In this document: one piece after another, positions 42,257 to 54,023 of the stretch
How positions within the stretch are numbered: the stretch's first letter is position 1
How the letters are laid out: each line of letters begins with the position of its first letter
Assembly: GCA_024449915.1 (NCBI GenBank)
Contig: JAMZAV010001426.1
Coordinates: 1-64,000 of the forward strand
DNA from: Sweltsa coloradensis
Taxonomy: Eukaryota; Arthropoda; Insecta; Plecoptera; Chloroperlidae
Length of the DNA stretch: 64,000 bases
Reading direction: 5' to 3'
The notes under the pieces: model-generated
Told to the model about the DNA's origin: nothing
The model's database searches: none
Seen by the model: only the letters and a program-made list of their open reading frames with translations
Program-made: the position numbers and the translations under genes

Positions 42257-45200
42257 ATGGGGTCGATTGTGTTGAAGAGTTTATCTGTGTTGCTTGGTAT
42301 CTTTTTTATATTTGTGGGTGTAATGAAACTTACTTCAATAATTAGTAAAGATCTTCATAAAGATTTGGTACGTATTATTTTCATATCACTTCGGTATCAG
42401 CGTTGCTGTCTGGGCAAGTATTGAAGTTTGTAGTTTTTACCCCTGTAAACACGGCAATCGGTGATACACGCCCGTTTTGCAAGTAGCATAACATACAGGG
42501 ATATTGTGTGAGGGCTTTTTAAATGAAAATATTCGTGGTTTTTGCGAAATTTGTGTGTTAATGAGCGATTATAATTTGGTGTTTTCCGTGTTTCTTTCTA
42601 TTCTGGCACTAGCTGTCTTTACGACTTGGCATTCTGCCTTGGCTAAACCCTCACGCAAATGTAGAAATTGAGCCAATAGCAATTTGCCAGCCAAGGTTTG
42701 CTTTATTTTTAAATTATCACCCAGACCTTGTAAAACGATTTCAATCGTTTCCAAATATACGTTTGATTACGTACCTATTGTTCACGTTTGTTTGAATCTG
42801 TAGGAAGTTACATATTTGTCGTCAACAAGTAGGGTTATTGTAAATTATCAACAGCAGCAGGCCTTCTGCCACATTAAAAATAAAAAAAGTTTCTATGACT
42901 CCACCTATTTTTAGGTATTGTGACAGCTGGGAACTCAAAACAAATAATAACATACAAGTGAAAACATTGCATTTGCTGAAAATGCATTATCCGGATAAAT
43001 ACTGTGGGGTGGTGGTAGAAAAACCTGGGAATCTAGAAGATGGATATAATAATATATTGTTAATTAATTAATTAAAAACCCGCTTTGCGAAGAGTATTAT
43101 TGAATGATAGCAATTGTCTGTTGCAGTCTCAGTTGGTAGAGCATCGGTTTACGTAAAGCAGAGGTTCTGTGTTTGATCCCCAGTCGGGGAATTTTTTTAC
43201 AGTTGCCATCATTCAGTGATAATATTATTATTAATTTGTTTTGTTTTCCCCTTCTGATCATAGTCCGAGCTACCCAATAAAATAAAAACTCACCTTTTGA
43301 CTCAGAAGTGCCTTTACAATCCCATTTACAGCATCTTTTTAGTATATGTACTCCTACTGGTGTACGTGTGCCTACCTAGGCCTATAGGCTACTAAGGCTG
43401 AGCTCATACAAAATGATATGAAAAATTAGTACTTGTTACAATTTAAGAAGAAAATTTAAACATAACAATTTTAAAAAGTTATAATGCAAACTTATGGAAA
43501 TACTATAATATATGAAAATTATGAGAATAATGTTTGCAATCTTAAGTTCCTTGTGCTGGATCTGCCCCCGTTGTGTGGGTTCATCCCATGCTCACCTATG
43601 TTTTAGTTTTAAGCTCCCCTGGAACTATCCAAATGGTTGCACTTGATAGGCCTAAGTCCTTGAATGAAATAAAAAGCAAATACTAATTCACAGAAAAATA
43701 ATCATAAAAATGTTTCAATATTTCAGAGGAAAGACTACGTTAAATACGCCAAAGTATTCCCCCTCGCAGAGACGCTGGACTTTAAAATTCCATCAAAATG
43801 GTATCGGAGAACAATTGGGAGCTTAGAAATTATCTGTGGCCTAGCCATGGCATTTATTCCAAGCAGTAAGACATGTTTTTTTCTTTTTGTCTGTGAATTG
43901 CTCAGTACTATAGGCAAATGACAACACTACTACTTACAATGACACAAATAAATTTAAATGAAGGACAAGCTAAACCATCAACAAACTAAAATAATACTCA
44001 TTTATAGGAATAGGCTATGTTACGGTATAATGTAGGCGGTAGGCCTGACACTAACTTTTAATTATTTCTTTCAAGATATCGTAAAACAAGGGGCAAACAT
44101 AACGCTTCTCGTGATGATGACGCTGGCAGTTTACTCGCACTATATGGTTAGCGACAAGTTTGAACGAGTTGCACCAGCTCTGGTAAGATCATTCAAAGTT
44201 TTCATCTGTACAAATAATTTTACCACCTCTGATGATGATAATGAGTACTAGTATTTTCAGAGCATCTTTATTGTAGGCTAAGTAATTTTTAGTTGGCCTC
44301 ACCATACCCTACATTATTTTGTAATTTACCTTTTCATTGAAATTATAATCTACAAAACATTCTAATTTTGATGATTTGACTTTGAAAATGAGTAGAGATC
44401 AGATTAGATGTAGAATGGATTAAAGTTAATTAATATTAAATGTCATGTTGGTGCACATCAAATTGCTGTGGTTTCAAACTTTACCTATCAAATGGACATG
44501 TTGATAAAAAGAAAAAACACAACATGAATATAAACATGCATGTGTGGATTCCAAATTGCAATTATATAGAGAAGTACGGTACTAAGGTAATTTAACTTTT
44601 AAGATAGAATCTAGATCAACCTACAATAACAATCTTCTTTTCAAATGTGGGCCCTATGTATTTTTTGCTTATTATTATGCCAGTACATCATGCATATGAT
44701 AATAAATAGTTCCTATCATGCCGACTATAAAGCAAGCCAACAGTAATTGGATGAGCGTAGCGAGCGAAGCGACGATTCCATTTCACTACACCGGAGAAAA
44801 AAAATTCGGAATGTTTTTTTTGTTTGTATTTGTGTGTGTTTGTTAACACGATTCCGGCTAAACCGATACTCTAATTGTGATGAAATTTTCTGGAGGCCTT
44901 CGAAATCTCTGAACTTAGAACTGCCACGTTTTTTAGCGCGATCGAATAATTATTTCTCGCGAAAATCGAAATTTTACGATTTTTTTCGATTTAAAAAAAA
45001 ATCTTCGACTTATAACACCTACATGCTTTATCCGATTGTAATTATTTTCTTACAGAAACTTTATTTTATAAATTGATATTTGATATTTGAGCGTAATCGA
45101 AAAATTATTTCTTTTTTACGTTTTACAATTTTTTAAATTTCTTCAACTTATTAACATAATCCTGTCAAATAAGATCGTATATTAACGTTTGGAGGAAAAA

Positions 45201-47420
45201 ATTGCGATGTCGCTGAATTTTTGCAGAGACCTTCCTTAAAGGATACTTATCAACATACTAAAACTCCCCTACAATCGGACTGGAGCTTCGGCCGCCATAT
45301 TGGAAAATGGCGGCCAAAAGGTGTTTGTTATCGAATATCTCCAAATTGGTTTGAGATAGACAAAATATATCAATGGCAAAAATATTCCCCATTTAATTCC
45401 CTACAAAACAGGTGTCTTTTAAAGTTTTGGTAGGGGCAAAGGTTACGTCACAAAATCGTGGTTTATATGTTGCTCATTGGAGTACCAGCTTATTTCCAAA
45501 TTTTCACGCCCAGCATCAAACAATGCCCGGTAAATCCGTAAGAAATCGATTTAAATACAAAAGGACTTTTGTACGGGGTTCATGAAAGCTTCCATTAGTA
45601 TTTTAAAAAATCAGGTCTGCAAAATCGAATTTTGCATTTACCCGGAATTTGGGTTTTTCCATTGTTGGCATTTCCTCAAAAATGCCCTTTTTGACTGTCC
45701 ATTATTAAGCACTAAATAGCATTGGAGGAAAAATTCTTCCTACGCACATTGATATGACTCAAATAATGATCCGATTACAACCAAAGTTTAAATCCAATAT
45801 GGCTGCTAATTTCTAATATCCACAACATCAAAGGGAATTATGTAACAAAAAGAGTGTAAAAACAGCACGAAAACAGTATTCATATTGTGAATATTAGGAA
45901 TTAGCAGTCATATTGGATTTAAACTTTGGTTGTAATCGGATCATTATTCAAGTCATTTCAATGTGGGTAGAAAGAATTTTTCCTCCAATGCTATTTAGTG
46001 CTTAATAAAGGACAGTCAAAAAGGTCATTTTTGAGGAAATGCCAACAATGGAAAAACCCAAATTCCGGTTAAATGCAAAATCTGATTTCACAGACCTGAA
46101 TTTTTTATTTACTAATATAAGCTTTCATGAACCCCGTACAAGAGTCCTTTTGAATTTAAATCGATTTCTTACGGATTTACCGGGCGTTGTTTGATGCTGG
46201 GAGTGAAAATGAGGAAATCAGCTGGTACTCCAATAACCAACACATAGACCACGATTTTGTGACGTAACCTTTGCCCCTAGCAAAACTATAAAAGACACCT
46301 GTTTTGTGGGGAATTAAATGGGAATATTTTTGCCATTGAAATATTTTGTCTATCTCAAACAAATTTGGAGATATTCGATAACAAACACTTTTTGGCCGCC
46401 ATTTTCCAATATGGCGGCCGAAGCTCCAATCTGATTGAAGGGGAGATTTAGTATGTTGATAAGTATACTTTAAGGAAGATCTCTGCAAAAATTCAGCGAC
46501 ATAGCAATTTTTTCCTCCAAAAATTCTTATTTGACAGGATTAACACCTAGGCCTACATGCTTTATCTGATTGTTATGATTTCTTTACGGAGCCTTTATTT
46601 TATGAATTGATAATATGTTCGTGTGAAATTTGAGCGGAATCGAAAAATTATTTCTTATGAATAATTGCAATTTTACAATTTTTTTTCGATTTTTTAAATT
46701 TCGACTTATAACACCGACATGCTCTATCCGATTGTTATGATTTTTTCACAGAACCTTAATTTCATGAATTGATATATTCGTGTGAAATTTGAGCGTAATT
46801 GAAAAATTATTTCTTATGAAAATCGCAATTTTACGCTTTTTTTGGTTTTTAAAAAATAACGCTCATCCAACAATACGCCTGAAAAAGCGTTTGCGAAGCT
46901 TCCTAGTTTATAATTAAATCAGTGCTAACTAAAGGTCCAAGATTTGCTTGCTCTAAACAGCTGTAGGGCTACAACAAGCTGTTTGCAAGGCAACAACTTG
47001 AAATGGAAACTGAGTTTTTTTACAATTGTTTTACCATTACCACTGCCTCCTAGATGCTAATCTTGGCTCAACGAGGAGCCACGAGTAGCATCTAGGAGGC
47101 ATTGGTTTTTACTTTTTACCTTGTAATTCTTTTGTTAGCGTACTAGTACTATCTTATTTGAATTGCTTGCTTTGTGGTGTTTTGTGTTTAAGTTTAAGCC
47201 ACCTTATATTATAAAGTATATAAACAACTTGTGCTATCTATCTGTATTCAAATTGTTATTAGGTACCTACTTTTTTATCTTCTGTTTTATTATAATTCTG
47301 CAGGTTTTCTTCTTCATGTTGGCTGGCCGCATGGTGATCGACTGGCAGCTCAAGAGAAAGGAAGTAATGGATGCGGAGGCGACAGCAATTGTTGCCAACG
47401 GAGAAAAGAAATTAAACTAA
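42257..47420 (+). CDS. TMEM35A: TMEM35A/NACHO-like four-helix membrane protein, four exons, 157 aa
   Basis: Exons: 42257-42367, 43727-43865, 44076-44182 and 47304-47420; GT-AG introns, frame continuous, 474 nt. The family protein NACHO is an ER chaperone for assembly of nicotinic acetylcholine receptors. Four hydrophobic segments are visible at about 4-23 (SVLLGIFFIFVGVMKL), 67-82 (GSLEIICGLAMAFIP), 90-107 (NITLLVMMTLAVY) and 116-133 (PALVFFFMLAGRMVI). Family-typical positions include the GxxKLT after helix 1, the R..IG.LE..CG block of helix 2 and R128 near the end of helix 4. The length suits the family (human 35A is 167 aa). The C-terminus is charged and ends EKKLN. Resemblance is better to 35A than 35B by eye, but a single invertebrate ancestor of both is possible. 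Intron 1 holds a tRNA-like hairpin element and intron 3 a Helentron-like element. It is divergent from SH3BGR. Confidence 0.88.
43101..43216 (+). mobile_element. Small foldback carrying a tRNA-like internal promoter, copy 1
   Basis: TGAATGATAGCAATTGT (43101-43117) is matched inverted by ACAGTTGCCATCATTCA (about 43200-43216). Between them is a tRNA-like sequence with A-box TCAGTTGGTAGAGCATC and B-box GTTTGATCCCC. An anticodon-like loop, TTACGTA, is present, but the acceptor stem does not close. A relative lies at 49388-49500. It may be a tRNA-derived SINE or a MITE that captured one. Confidence 0.6.
44748..46906 (+). mobile_element. Helentron-like (Helitron2-type) non-autonomous element, copy 1, in TMEM35A intron 3
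   Basis: It starts TGGATGAGCGTAGCGAGCGA. Near the other end is the inverted copy GCTCATCCA (46861-46869), followed by GAAAAAGCGTTTGCGAAGCTT and the terminus CCTAG (46906). It is flanked by T on both sides. Asymmetric inverted repeats with a 3' hairpin-bearing extension, and insertion between two T's, match the Helentron layout. The element contains three imperfect units of about 150 bp (about 45008-45145, 46550-46690, 46695-46850; blocks ACATGCTTTATCCGATTGT and TGAGCGTAATCGAAAAATTA) and a large central inverted repeat. Confidence 0.65.
45150..46545. repeat. Large inverted repeat inside the Helentron-like element
   Basis: The arm at about 45150-45830 is closely matched in reverse complement by about 45885-46545, centred near 45857. 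The two arms encode near-identical peptide shadows on opposite strands (both contain SLK, TYQHTK, PLQSDWSFGRHIGKWRPK), which shows how similar they are. Those ORFs are therefore not genes. Confidence 0.88.
47045..47100. repeat. Compound hairpin upstream of TMEM35A exon 4
   Basis: Perfect 15-bp arms GCCTCCTAGATGCTA (47045-47059) and TAGCATCTAGGAGGC (47086-47100) enclose a second perfect hairpin TGGCTC/GAGCCA (47064-47069 and 47076-47081). It lies about 200 bp before the last exon. Confidence 0.75.
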
Positions 47421-47924
47421 GCCTCGTTAATGATAAAAGGAAACGGTGACGAATCTGGCTCACACCCCTTATTGAAAACTGACTTCCAAAAACATTGTTG
47501 CGGTCAGTTGTGCAACTATGTCGTTGGAAGGCAATGCGGTGCTACTAGTAGTCAAAGTGTGATACACCTGAAAAATCACATCTACGCACTTTGCCATGCC
47601 CCCATTTACTTGTATAAGGTCAAACGAAGTTAGACCGCGATACATCGGAAATTTATACAAACCTGTAACGTACCATACATTTTACTTGATGAATTATAAT
47701 ATTTAGGAAAGATTCACAGGTTTTCCAGGAAGAGTTTTGGAAAACATACGCAAACAAACGTCTTCCTTAAAATGTGGCTACAGTACTACCTAACTGCATA
47801 AATCATCGGCATCTTCAGCACACTAGGAAGTAAATATACTAGGAATGGTCCAACATAGGTATTTGATAACCTTGAATTTAACTTCTTTCAAATTTCAAGT
47901 TCAATGTTTTGATCAACAACACGA

Positions 47925-47930
47925 AATAAA
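47925..47930 (+). terminator. Candidate poly(A) signal of TMEM35A
   Basis: The tandem AATAAATAAATA starting here is the first canonical signal after the TMEM35A stop codon, giving a 3' UTR of about 0.5 kb. Confidence 0.5.
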
Positions 47931-50674
47931 TAAATATTCTTATTTATGTTTAAAGACAACACTTTTTGTCTTTTATTTCCTAGAAAATGTTGTTCCTTAG
48001 GTTACCTGTACCTTTGTTTCTGCTTGTGATCTAATGTACCGGTATGAAATGCATTGGAAAATATCAAGAATCAATTCTATTGAAAAGTGAAAACCTATTA
48101 AATTGGTATTTAGTTTCAGTTTCATATTTTGGGGCCTGATGTGTTTTTGAATGGCGTGTATATTTATTTATTATTTGTAGCTAAATTATGTTGTCAGCTC
48201 TTGTAAGGAAGTTATGTAGGTACCGTATTATTAAAAGCGTGTTAATAAGTCTTAATATTCAACAAATACACTGCCACCTTCTAGAAGTAAACCTGAGATG
48301 CCCGTTATATGAAAGTCTACTTGTACAAAACTAGTAAATAATTGGTAGAGATAACTAGGTAACTACCTAAAGCAATGATCTACTACAGTAACTTTCAATG
48401 GTTTGAGCTTCAAAAGTGTGAACACTAATCAATTCTAGTTGAAATTTGCCTGCCTTAAAGAAATTCAAAACATAGGTTATATTAAGGTCAGTGTGTCCAA
48501 TATTTATATCTTTCATTTCAAATGAGTAAATTACAGTCAAGTAAATTATAGGTATGCACAAATTTTAGGTTTAATTTTAATTTGACCAAATGAAACCGCA
48601 CTGAATTATTATTCAATCATAGCATTGTAAATTTTAATAGGCCTATAATATAAATGGAAATTATTGATTTTTATTTAGAAGTACATATTGTATATCACAG
48701 TACCTTCTTTGAGTAAATAAATAAAAAACAACGAAGATGAAAATTGGAAAGTGCCAATAAAAAATTTAAAAAATTGCCTTTCACATTAGACATATTAAAC
48801 TGATGGGTTGATGTTGTTTATAAATGAAAAACCCACAAAAACATGTAAAGTACAGTACATAATTACAATTACTGTAAGTAGGTGGTAATATTGAACATTG
48901 AATGATGGGAAAAAATGTATGAGATTTTGCCATACATAATTTACCTTGTGATTGATTTCAAATCTGTTTTTGTGTTAATGAAGAGGATAGAGGATCTTGA
49001 GCCAACATCACGCTGGTGTCTATATGATTTATTTATATTTAATAAAATGTGAGGTAAAACACAAAATGTTGATACATAGTGTGCTACCGGTAGGCTACTG
49101 ACAGTTGCGAGCTACTATATCGTCTCTTAATAATTGAATGAATCACGGACATTTCACCATCACCACACTACATTGGTGAAACAGGCAAAGTTTGCTAGTT
49201 GAAAGAGCAAATATAGCTTTTTTAACTCACTTTTATACTGCGTAATTTGTCACTTTGTGTAACCTCAAACTTATGAGCATTAAGAAACCTCAACTCAAAC
49301 AAAGTTCACTTAAATAATTTGTTGTTTGTAATAGTAACTAATATTCAAAGTGTTTTTTAAGCATAAACCAGCTTTAAGGACATTGTAATTGATTGATAGA
49401 ATTTGCACTGGGCCTTGGGGTTCATTGGGAGTGAGGTTCTTCGTTTGAGCCCTAGGCGCAGTTGGAGAAAATTTTTACAACAATTGGTTGCTATCAATTA
49501 ATAATGTACCTATTCTTTTAGGATCTTGGAATTATAGTTTTGACTGCACATTGTTAAATAGTTTGTTGCGTAAAAAATGTGAATCGTATCGTAAGCTCAA
49601 TAGCTATCATTAGCTATAAATCTTGTGCCAAGCAACAATTTAATGGATGACAATTGATAATATGTAAATCAAGTTCAAGTCTCCACGTAAAAGTAAACAT
49701 ATTCTAGTCAAACTGTGAAAAATTATACGTTCCTGTGCAAGAAAATTAATCTATCCTTTGCAACGAGAGATAACCCACCATTTGATTTCTACATCCCATT
49801 TGCTCACATTATCGTACGTAAAACTAATAAATAATTGTGCACAGATTTTAAATGATATTTAGAACATTTGAGTGATTTGTATAGGTATTACAGAACTAAT
49901 AAGTTTAGATATTTGAATATATACTGCACTTAAGTACATGTTTTCATTATTAATCAGCAATTTTAAAATATGCAATATACATTTTTAATATTAGGTACTA
50001 CAATTTGTATATGAATTGTTTTTAGAAAACCTTACTGCATTTTGATGACATGATTAAATGATTTAATCACTAGAAAATAGAAATTAATACATTTTCTAAC
50101 TTACTAAGTAATATACGCACCAATGTATTTACGTGTATTTTATTCTTGTTAAATGTAGTAAAACTTGTCTGAATGAATGTACTGTAGTTATTATTACCAT
50201 CAGATACTCCATATGCCGGAAATGATTTTTATTTATTTAGCATAACTATCATGGTATTATTTAATTGACACGGACGTAAGTCAAAATTTGATTACGCCCT
50301 CAAATATTTCTCGCTAATTTGGAATGTTTTACATTTATTAAATAAATGATATTACATATTATGAATTCACAGATGATTATCAAATCACAAACAAACTGAT
50401 TAGAAATAAATATACAAGTAATGTAAATAAATATATTGTAAAAAGTCTTGCTTTACGTATTTGTTCTGTCAAACTGATGTATTTTATTTAAATTTAGAAT
50501 TATTAAGATGTGTGTACATTTTGATTTATTTTAAAAAATATATTACATTGATTTGTGAGTAAACCTATAACCTGGGTGTTTTTAATAAGTCCTAAATCCT
50601 TTTTAACGCCAACATTCCACTAGATAACGTTATATATGGTATTGTAGTAGTGTCAAAGTTAGTAGCTATATAGT
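47931..50674. other. AT-rich gene-free stretch
   Basis: No gene is recognised. It contains the tRNA-like foldback at 49388-49500. Otherwise AT-rich sequence with no supported feature. Confidence 0.45.
49388..49500 (+). mobile_element. Small foldback with tRNA-like internal promoter, copy 2
   Basis: Same arrangement as 43101-43216: TTGATTGATAG on the left and CTATCAATTAA on the right as inverted ends, GAGGTTCTTCGTTTGAGCCCTAGGCG-type B-box region (positions about 49433-49457), then an AAATTTTTACA run as in copy 1. It is more diverged in the A-box. Confidence 0.5.
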
Positions 50675-51249
50675 TGGATGAGCCAAGCGAAGACTTCAAT
50701 TTCACAGACCCCCCAAAAAATTTAGCTCGGGTGTTGTTTTTTTTTGTTTTTTTGTCTGTTTGTTTGCTCTCTACCGGGCAGACGGCATATGCGATCTTGA
50801 TGAAAATTGGAGGGGACCTTCAAAATCTCTGAACTTGGACCTGCCACTTTTTGGGTACAATCAAAGAAATATTTCTCATGAATATCGTACTTTTACGATT
50901 TTTTATTTTATTTTTAGTGCGATATTTTCGTGACATTTGGGTCGATTCTGACCAAACGGGTGGGGCTACAACGTTCATATTTTACATGGACATTAAGGTT
51001 ATGGTGATGTATTGCTTTTTGAAAGAAAAAGTTGAAAAAGTTAGCCAGAATCCATAGAATAAAGGTTTAAATTGAGTTTTTTTAGGTTTATAATAACAAT
51101 TAACAAGTAACAATAGAAACTTGACAACAATCACCTACAATGCATTCAAAAAGCACTTGCAAAGGAAAAGTGGACCCAATCAAACTTAAAACTTACAAAA
51201 AAGCTCATCCATCAACGCGACTAAAAAAAGCGTTTGCGAAGCTTCCTAG
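50675..51249 (+). mobile_element. Helentron-like element, copy 2
   Basis: It starts TGGATGAGCCAAGCGAAG, has the inverted GCTCATCCA near its end (51202-51211) and terminates AAAAAAGCGTTTGCGAAGCTT-CCTAG at 51249, flanked by T on each side as in 44748-46906. Shared internal blocks are AAATCTCTGAACTT and CTGCCAC near the left end. It lacks the large internal inverted repeat. No ORF of significance. Confidence 0.7.
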
Positions 51250-51349
51250 TTAATACTAGGAGTAGGCAAAAAATATAATATCGACTTGATAATCTCAATT
51301 TAGGAAAACATTTTGACTATTGATATGATCGAGTTTGTGTTTGAATTCT

Positions 51350-51410
51350 TTTTTTATTTATTTATTTAACGTCTATCCTATTCAGTTATAAAAACTGATT
51401 TACAAAGGAG
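51350..51410 (-). repeat. Short dispersed repeat Z, copy 2
   Basis: Near-identical to 32022-32070 (TATCCTATTCAGTTATAAAA). On the minus strand it runs into AAATAAATAAAAAAAG, resembling a retroelement 3' end with its poly(A) signal. Confidence 0.6.
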
Positions 51411-52129
51411 GACAACAAATTGTTCACCGCTCTGCCAAACCCAAAAAAATGACGCGCAGACGTTTAGATTAATCTGTTGAATAATAAATCAATACATACA
51501 ATTTTTTCCTTTACGTCACTCTTCGGACTTAGTATGTGCCAACTTGATACAAAATTGAAAGAACGCAGCAATATTGTAGCTCTGAAGTGGTTCAATATGT
51601 TTTATTGGCAAAGCCCAATAAAATTAGCAAGAATTTCTTAGATCAAAATAAATTTTTAATAAAATAGAGTGGGAACTAAACTGGGAGCCTGAAAGGAATT
51701 TGGGATGCCAATCATTTTGCGCCCTGTATGTAAGTATTTTTTTTAATGCTTTGGTTTTCATGCATAGTAGGGTGTACTTTTGTGTAGGAATCAATATTGA
51801 AACTAGTTTATTTTATGACCAGCTTGCAAAATGCAAACAAATCCATAATTTTGGAAGCACCATATAAAATAAAATATTTGTAGGTCTACTACTATTAACA
51901 AGCAAAATTTATTCCACAATAGTCAATAATATAAGTACATCAATTCACCAAACTTCACGGACGTAACTTTTAATCATCTTCATACATTGTGTAGGCTATA
52001 GAGGTTTACTCTTGCAGGCCATGAAAATTTTACACATTCTGAATTTTTGCTTCCTAGAGGAAATGCTTGGAGATTATTGAATTAAGAATATAAATGTACT
52101 TTACAAATTAATATTAATTAAAGTTATGT

Positions 52130-52725
52130 TGATAGAATGCCAATTGGCTAGAGTATTGTGTATTGGGATAGGATCAAACAACCATCAAACAACCTTTGAG
52201 TTGAGGTGTGATGGAAACCGGCAAAATTTATAGGAGAAAGTAATATGAACTACTATACTTTAAATTTTTTCCTTTCCACCAAACTCAAACTGTGGCATGT
52301 TTCTTGCACTTGTAATGGTAAATAAATAATGAAGTAAAGCAATATTTCAACATTCAATATAGCCACATAAAATTTTAGAATACATCGCTAAACTATAATT
52401 CTCACTAGGGTATGGAAACACATTATTTTTTAGCAAAAAAACATCATAATATCATAATTAGCATTTTGTAGCATTTAAAAAAATACTATATGTTGATGTT
52501 CACCGATTTAGTAGTATAAAAAACTTAATACTAATTGCTATAAAAACATCATATCTCTAAGTAGTATAGGCCTACAGAATACAAAAATGCTTGTGTTGAA
52601 ACATCTTGTGTTTTTTAGTTTGTAGGATATATATTTATTTCATGTTATTTTCAACCAGATCAAATTCAGCAGCTTTCATCACCTCTTGAAGGTAATCTGT
52701 TGGATCATATCCCAACACTTAATTA
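52130..52725. mobile_element. TIR element family Y, copy 2
   Basis: The ends match those of 16970-17570: TATTGGGATAGGATCAAACA near the left and TGTTGGATCATATCCCAACA near the right, with CAGCAGCTTTCATCACCTCT corresponding to CAGCAGCCACCATCACTTTT in copy 1. The interior is AT-rich and lacks the GAGACGTTT foldbacks. Confidence 0.65.
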
Positions 52726-52855
52726 ATATTATAATTTATAATTATTAATTAATAATTCATAATAAATAATAATGCGGTGATTACAATTAAAGCTTGCTAA
52801 CAAAACAACTAAGCTCAAACTGCTGTCATCAACAGCAAAATGTATGGTAGACTAT

Positions 52856-53313
52856 CCCCCTCATGCACAAAGATTTACTGGCACAAAGTTGTGTCTCGTT
52901 AAAAATGAAAGACTTACGAAAATCCATATGTTAAATCATAGGGCTATTAAAACTGTATGCACAAAGGTAGTCGCGTTAGCAGACTTGCGTCTGCAAGTTG
53001 TAGATATTCTGGTAAAGTTGCGGCTACTCTGGATGTGACGCAAATGTCAACCCTCACCTTTTTTGTATCAGAAAATGAATATTTGAACTAAAACTTTTGT
53101 ACCAACATACAGCAAAGCACGCAAGAAACGTAAAATATTTAGTTTAAAATTGCAATAAAAGTTCATAAAAATCGAGTGAGTCATTTGAGACTGGTTTTTG
53201 CTTGCATTTCGTTTCCATTGATCTTCAAACAGTATCGCCGGACACAATTTCGCCATCTTTGCCAATATTTGTGTCCGCAACTTTATCGACGCAAGTCTTT
53301 GTGCATGAGGGGG
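52856..53313. mobile_element. MITE with perfect 18-bp TIR CCCCCTCATGCACAAAGA
   Basis: CCCCCTCATGCACAAAGA (52856-52873) is exactly inverted at 53296-53313. Pairing continues weakly inward. Flanks are ACTAT and TTAGA, so the target duplication is unclear. ORFs on both strands (52844-53038, 53068-53280) look non-coding. Confidence 0.75.
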
Positions 53314-53432
53314 TTAGACAATAAACCATTTATTATACATGAAGATATAAAGTAACTGATTCGACTCCACAACCTAAATATCAACCTCCACTTCTGCTCA
53401 ACAATGCCACTGGCGTGACCTTTAGTATTTGT

Positions 53433-53874
53433 TAGGGATGCACACGATAATCGTTATTATCGATCGATAATCAATAATGGATATAATCTCGATAATCGAT
53501 AATCAAAAATCATTATCGATTATCGAAATATTAATAATTGGTTGAAATCGGCCCGAAACACGTAATTCGTATTTCCCGCTTGGGCAGTCAGAGTTAGGTC
53601 ACAAGGGGTCTTACTTGAGATTTATGTTTGAGAGCTAACTAAGCAGATAGTGAGTGCATGGGAGGCAAAAACAAAGACAACACAGACAGTAAGAGGCAGC
53701 GAGTGGCATGAGATTGTATTGTTTTGAATTTCATTTACCACATTTGAGTATCCATCTACGTCGGAACGGGCTTGAATTTTGTATTGGTAATATCGATATT
53801 ATCGATTCGATAATGACATTACCATTTTGATAATCGTTAATCGATAATGAAAAAAGTATCCATGTGCACCCCTA
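53433..53874. mobile_element. hAT-type MITE with ATCGATAAT-rich ends
   Basis: TIR TAGGGATGCAC and complement GTGCACCCCTA, with perfect 8-bp target duplication GTATTTGT (53425-53432 and 53875-53882). Subterminal GATAATCGATTATCG repeats occupy both ends. Confidence 0.92.
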
Positions 53875-54023
53875 GTATTTGTACATACACCCTACTAGGT
53901 TAGTTACTTCTCAGAACTTGTCGAGTGATCAAGGCCCTGTTTGGCCAAAAAAACAGTTTTGACGGTTTTTGTGTTGTATAGGCCTAGTATTTTTATATAT
54001 GTTTCTATATCTACAACTACAAG

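Noticed and set aside
45221..46488. Two ORFs on opposite strands with near-identical peptides (SDWSFGRHIGKWRPK)
   Set aside because: They are the two arms of one inverted repeat inside a transposon, so the similarity reflects DNA palindromy and not two genes.
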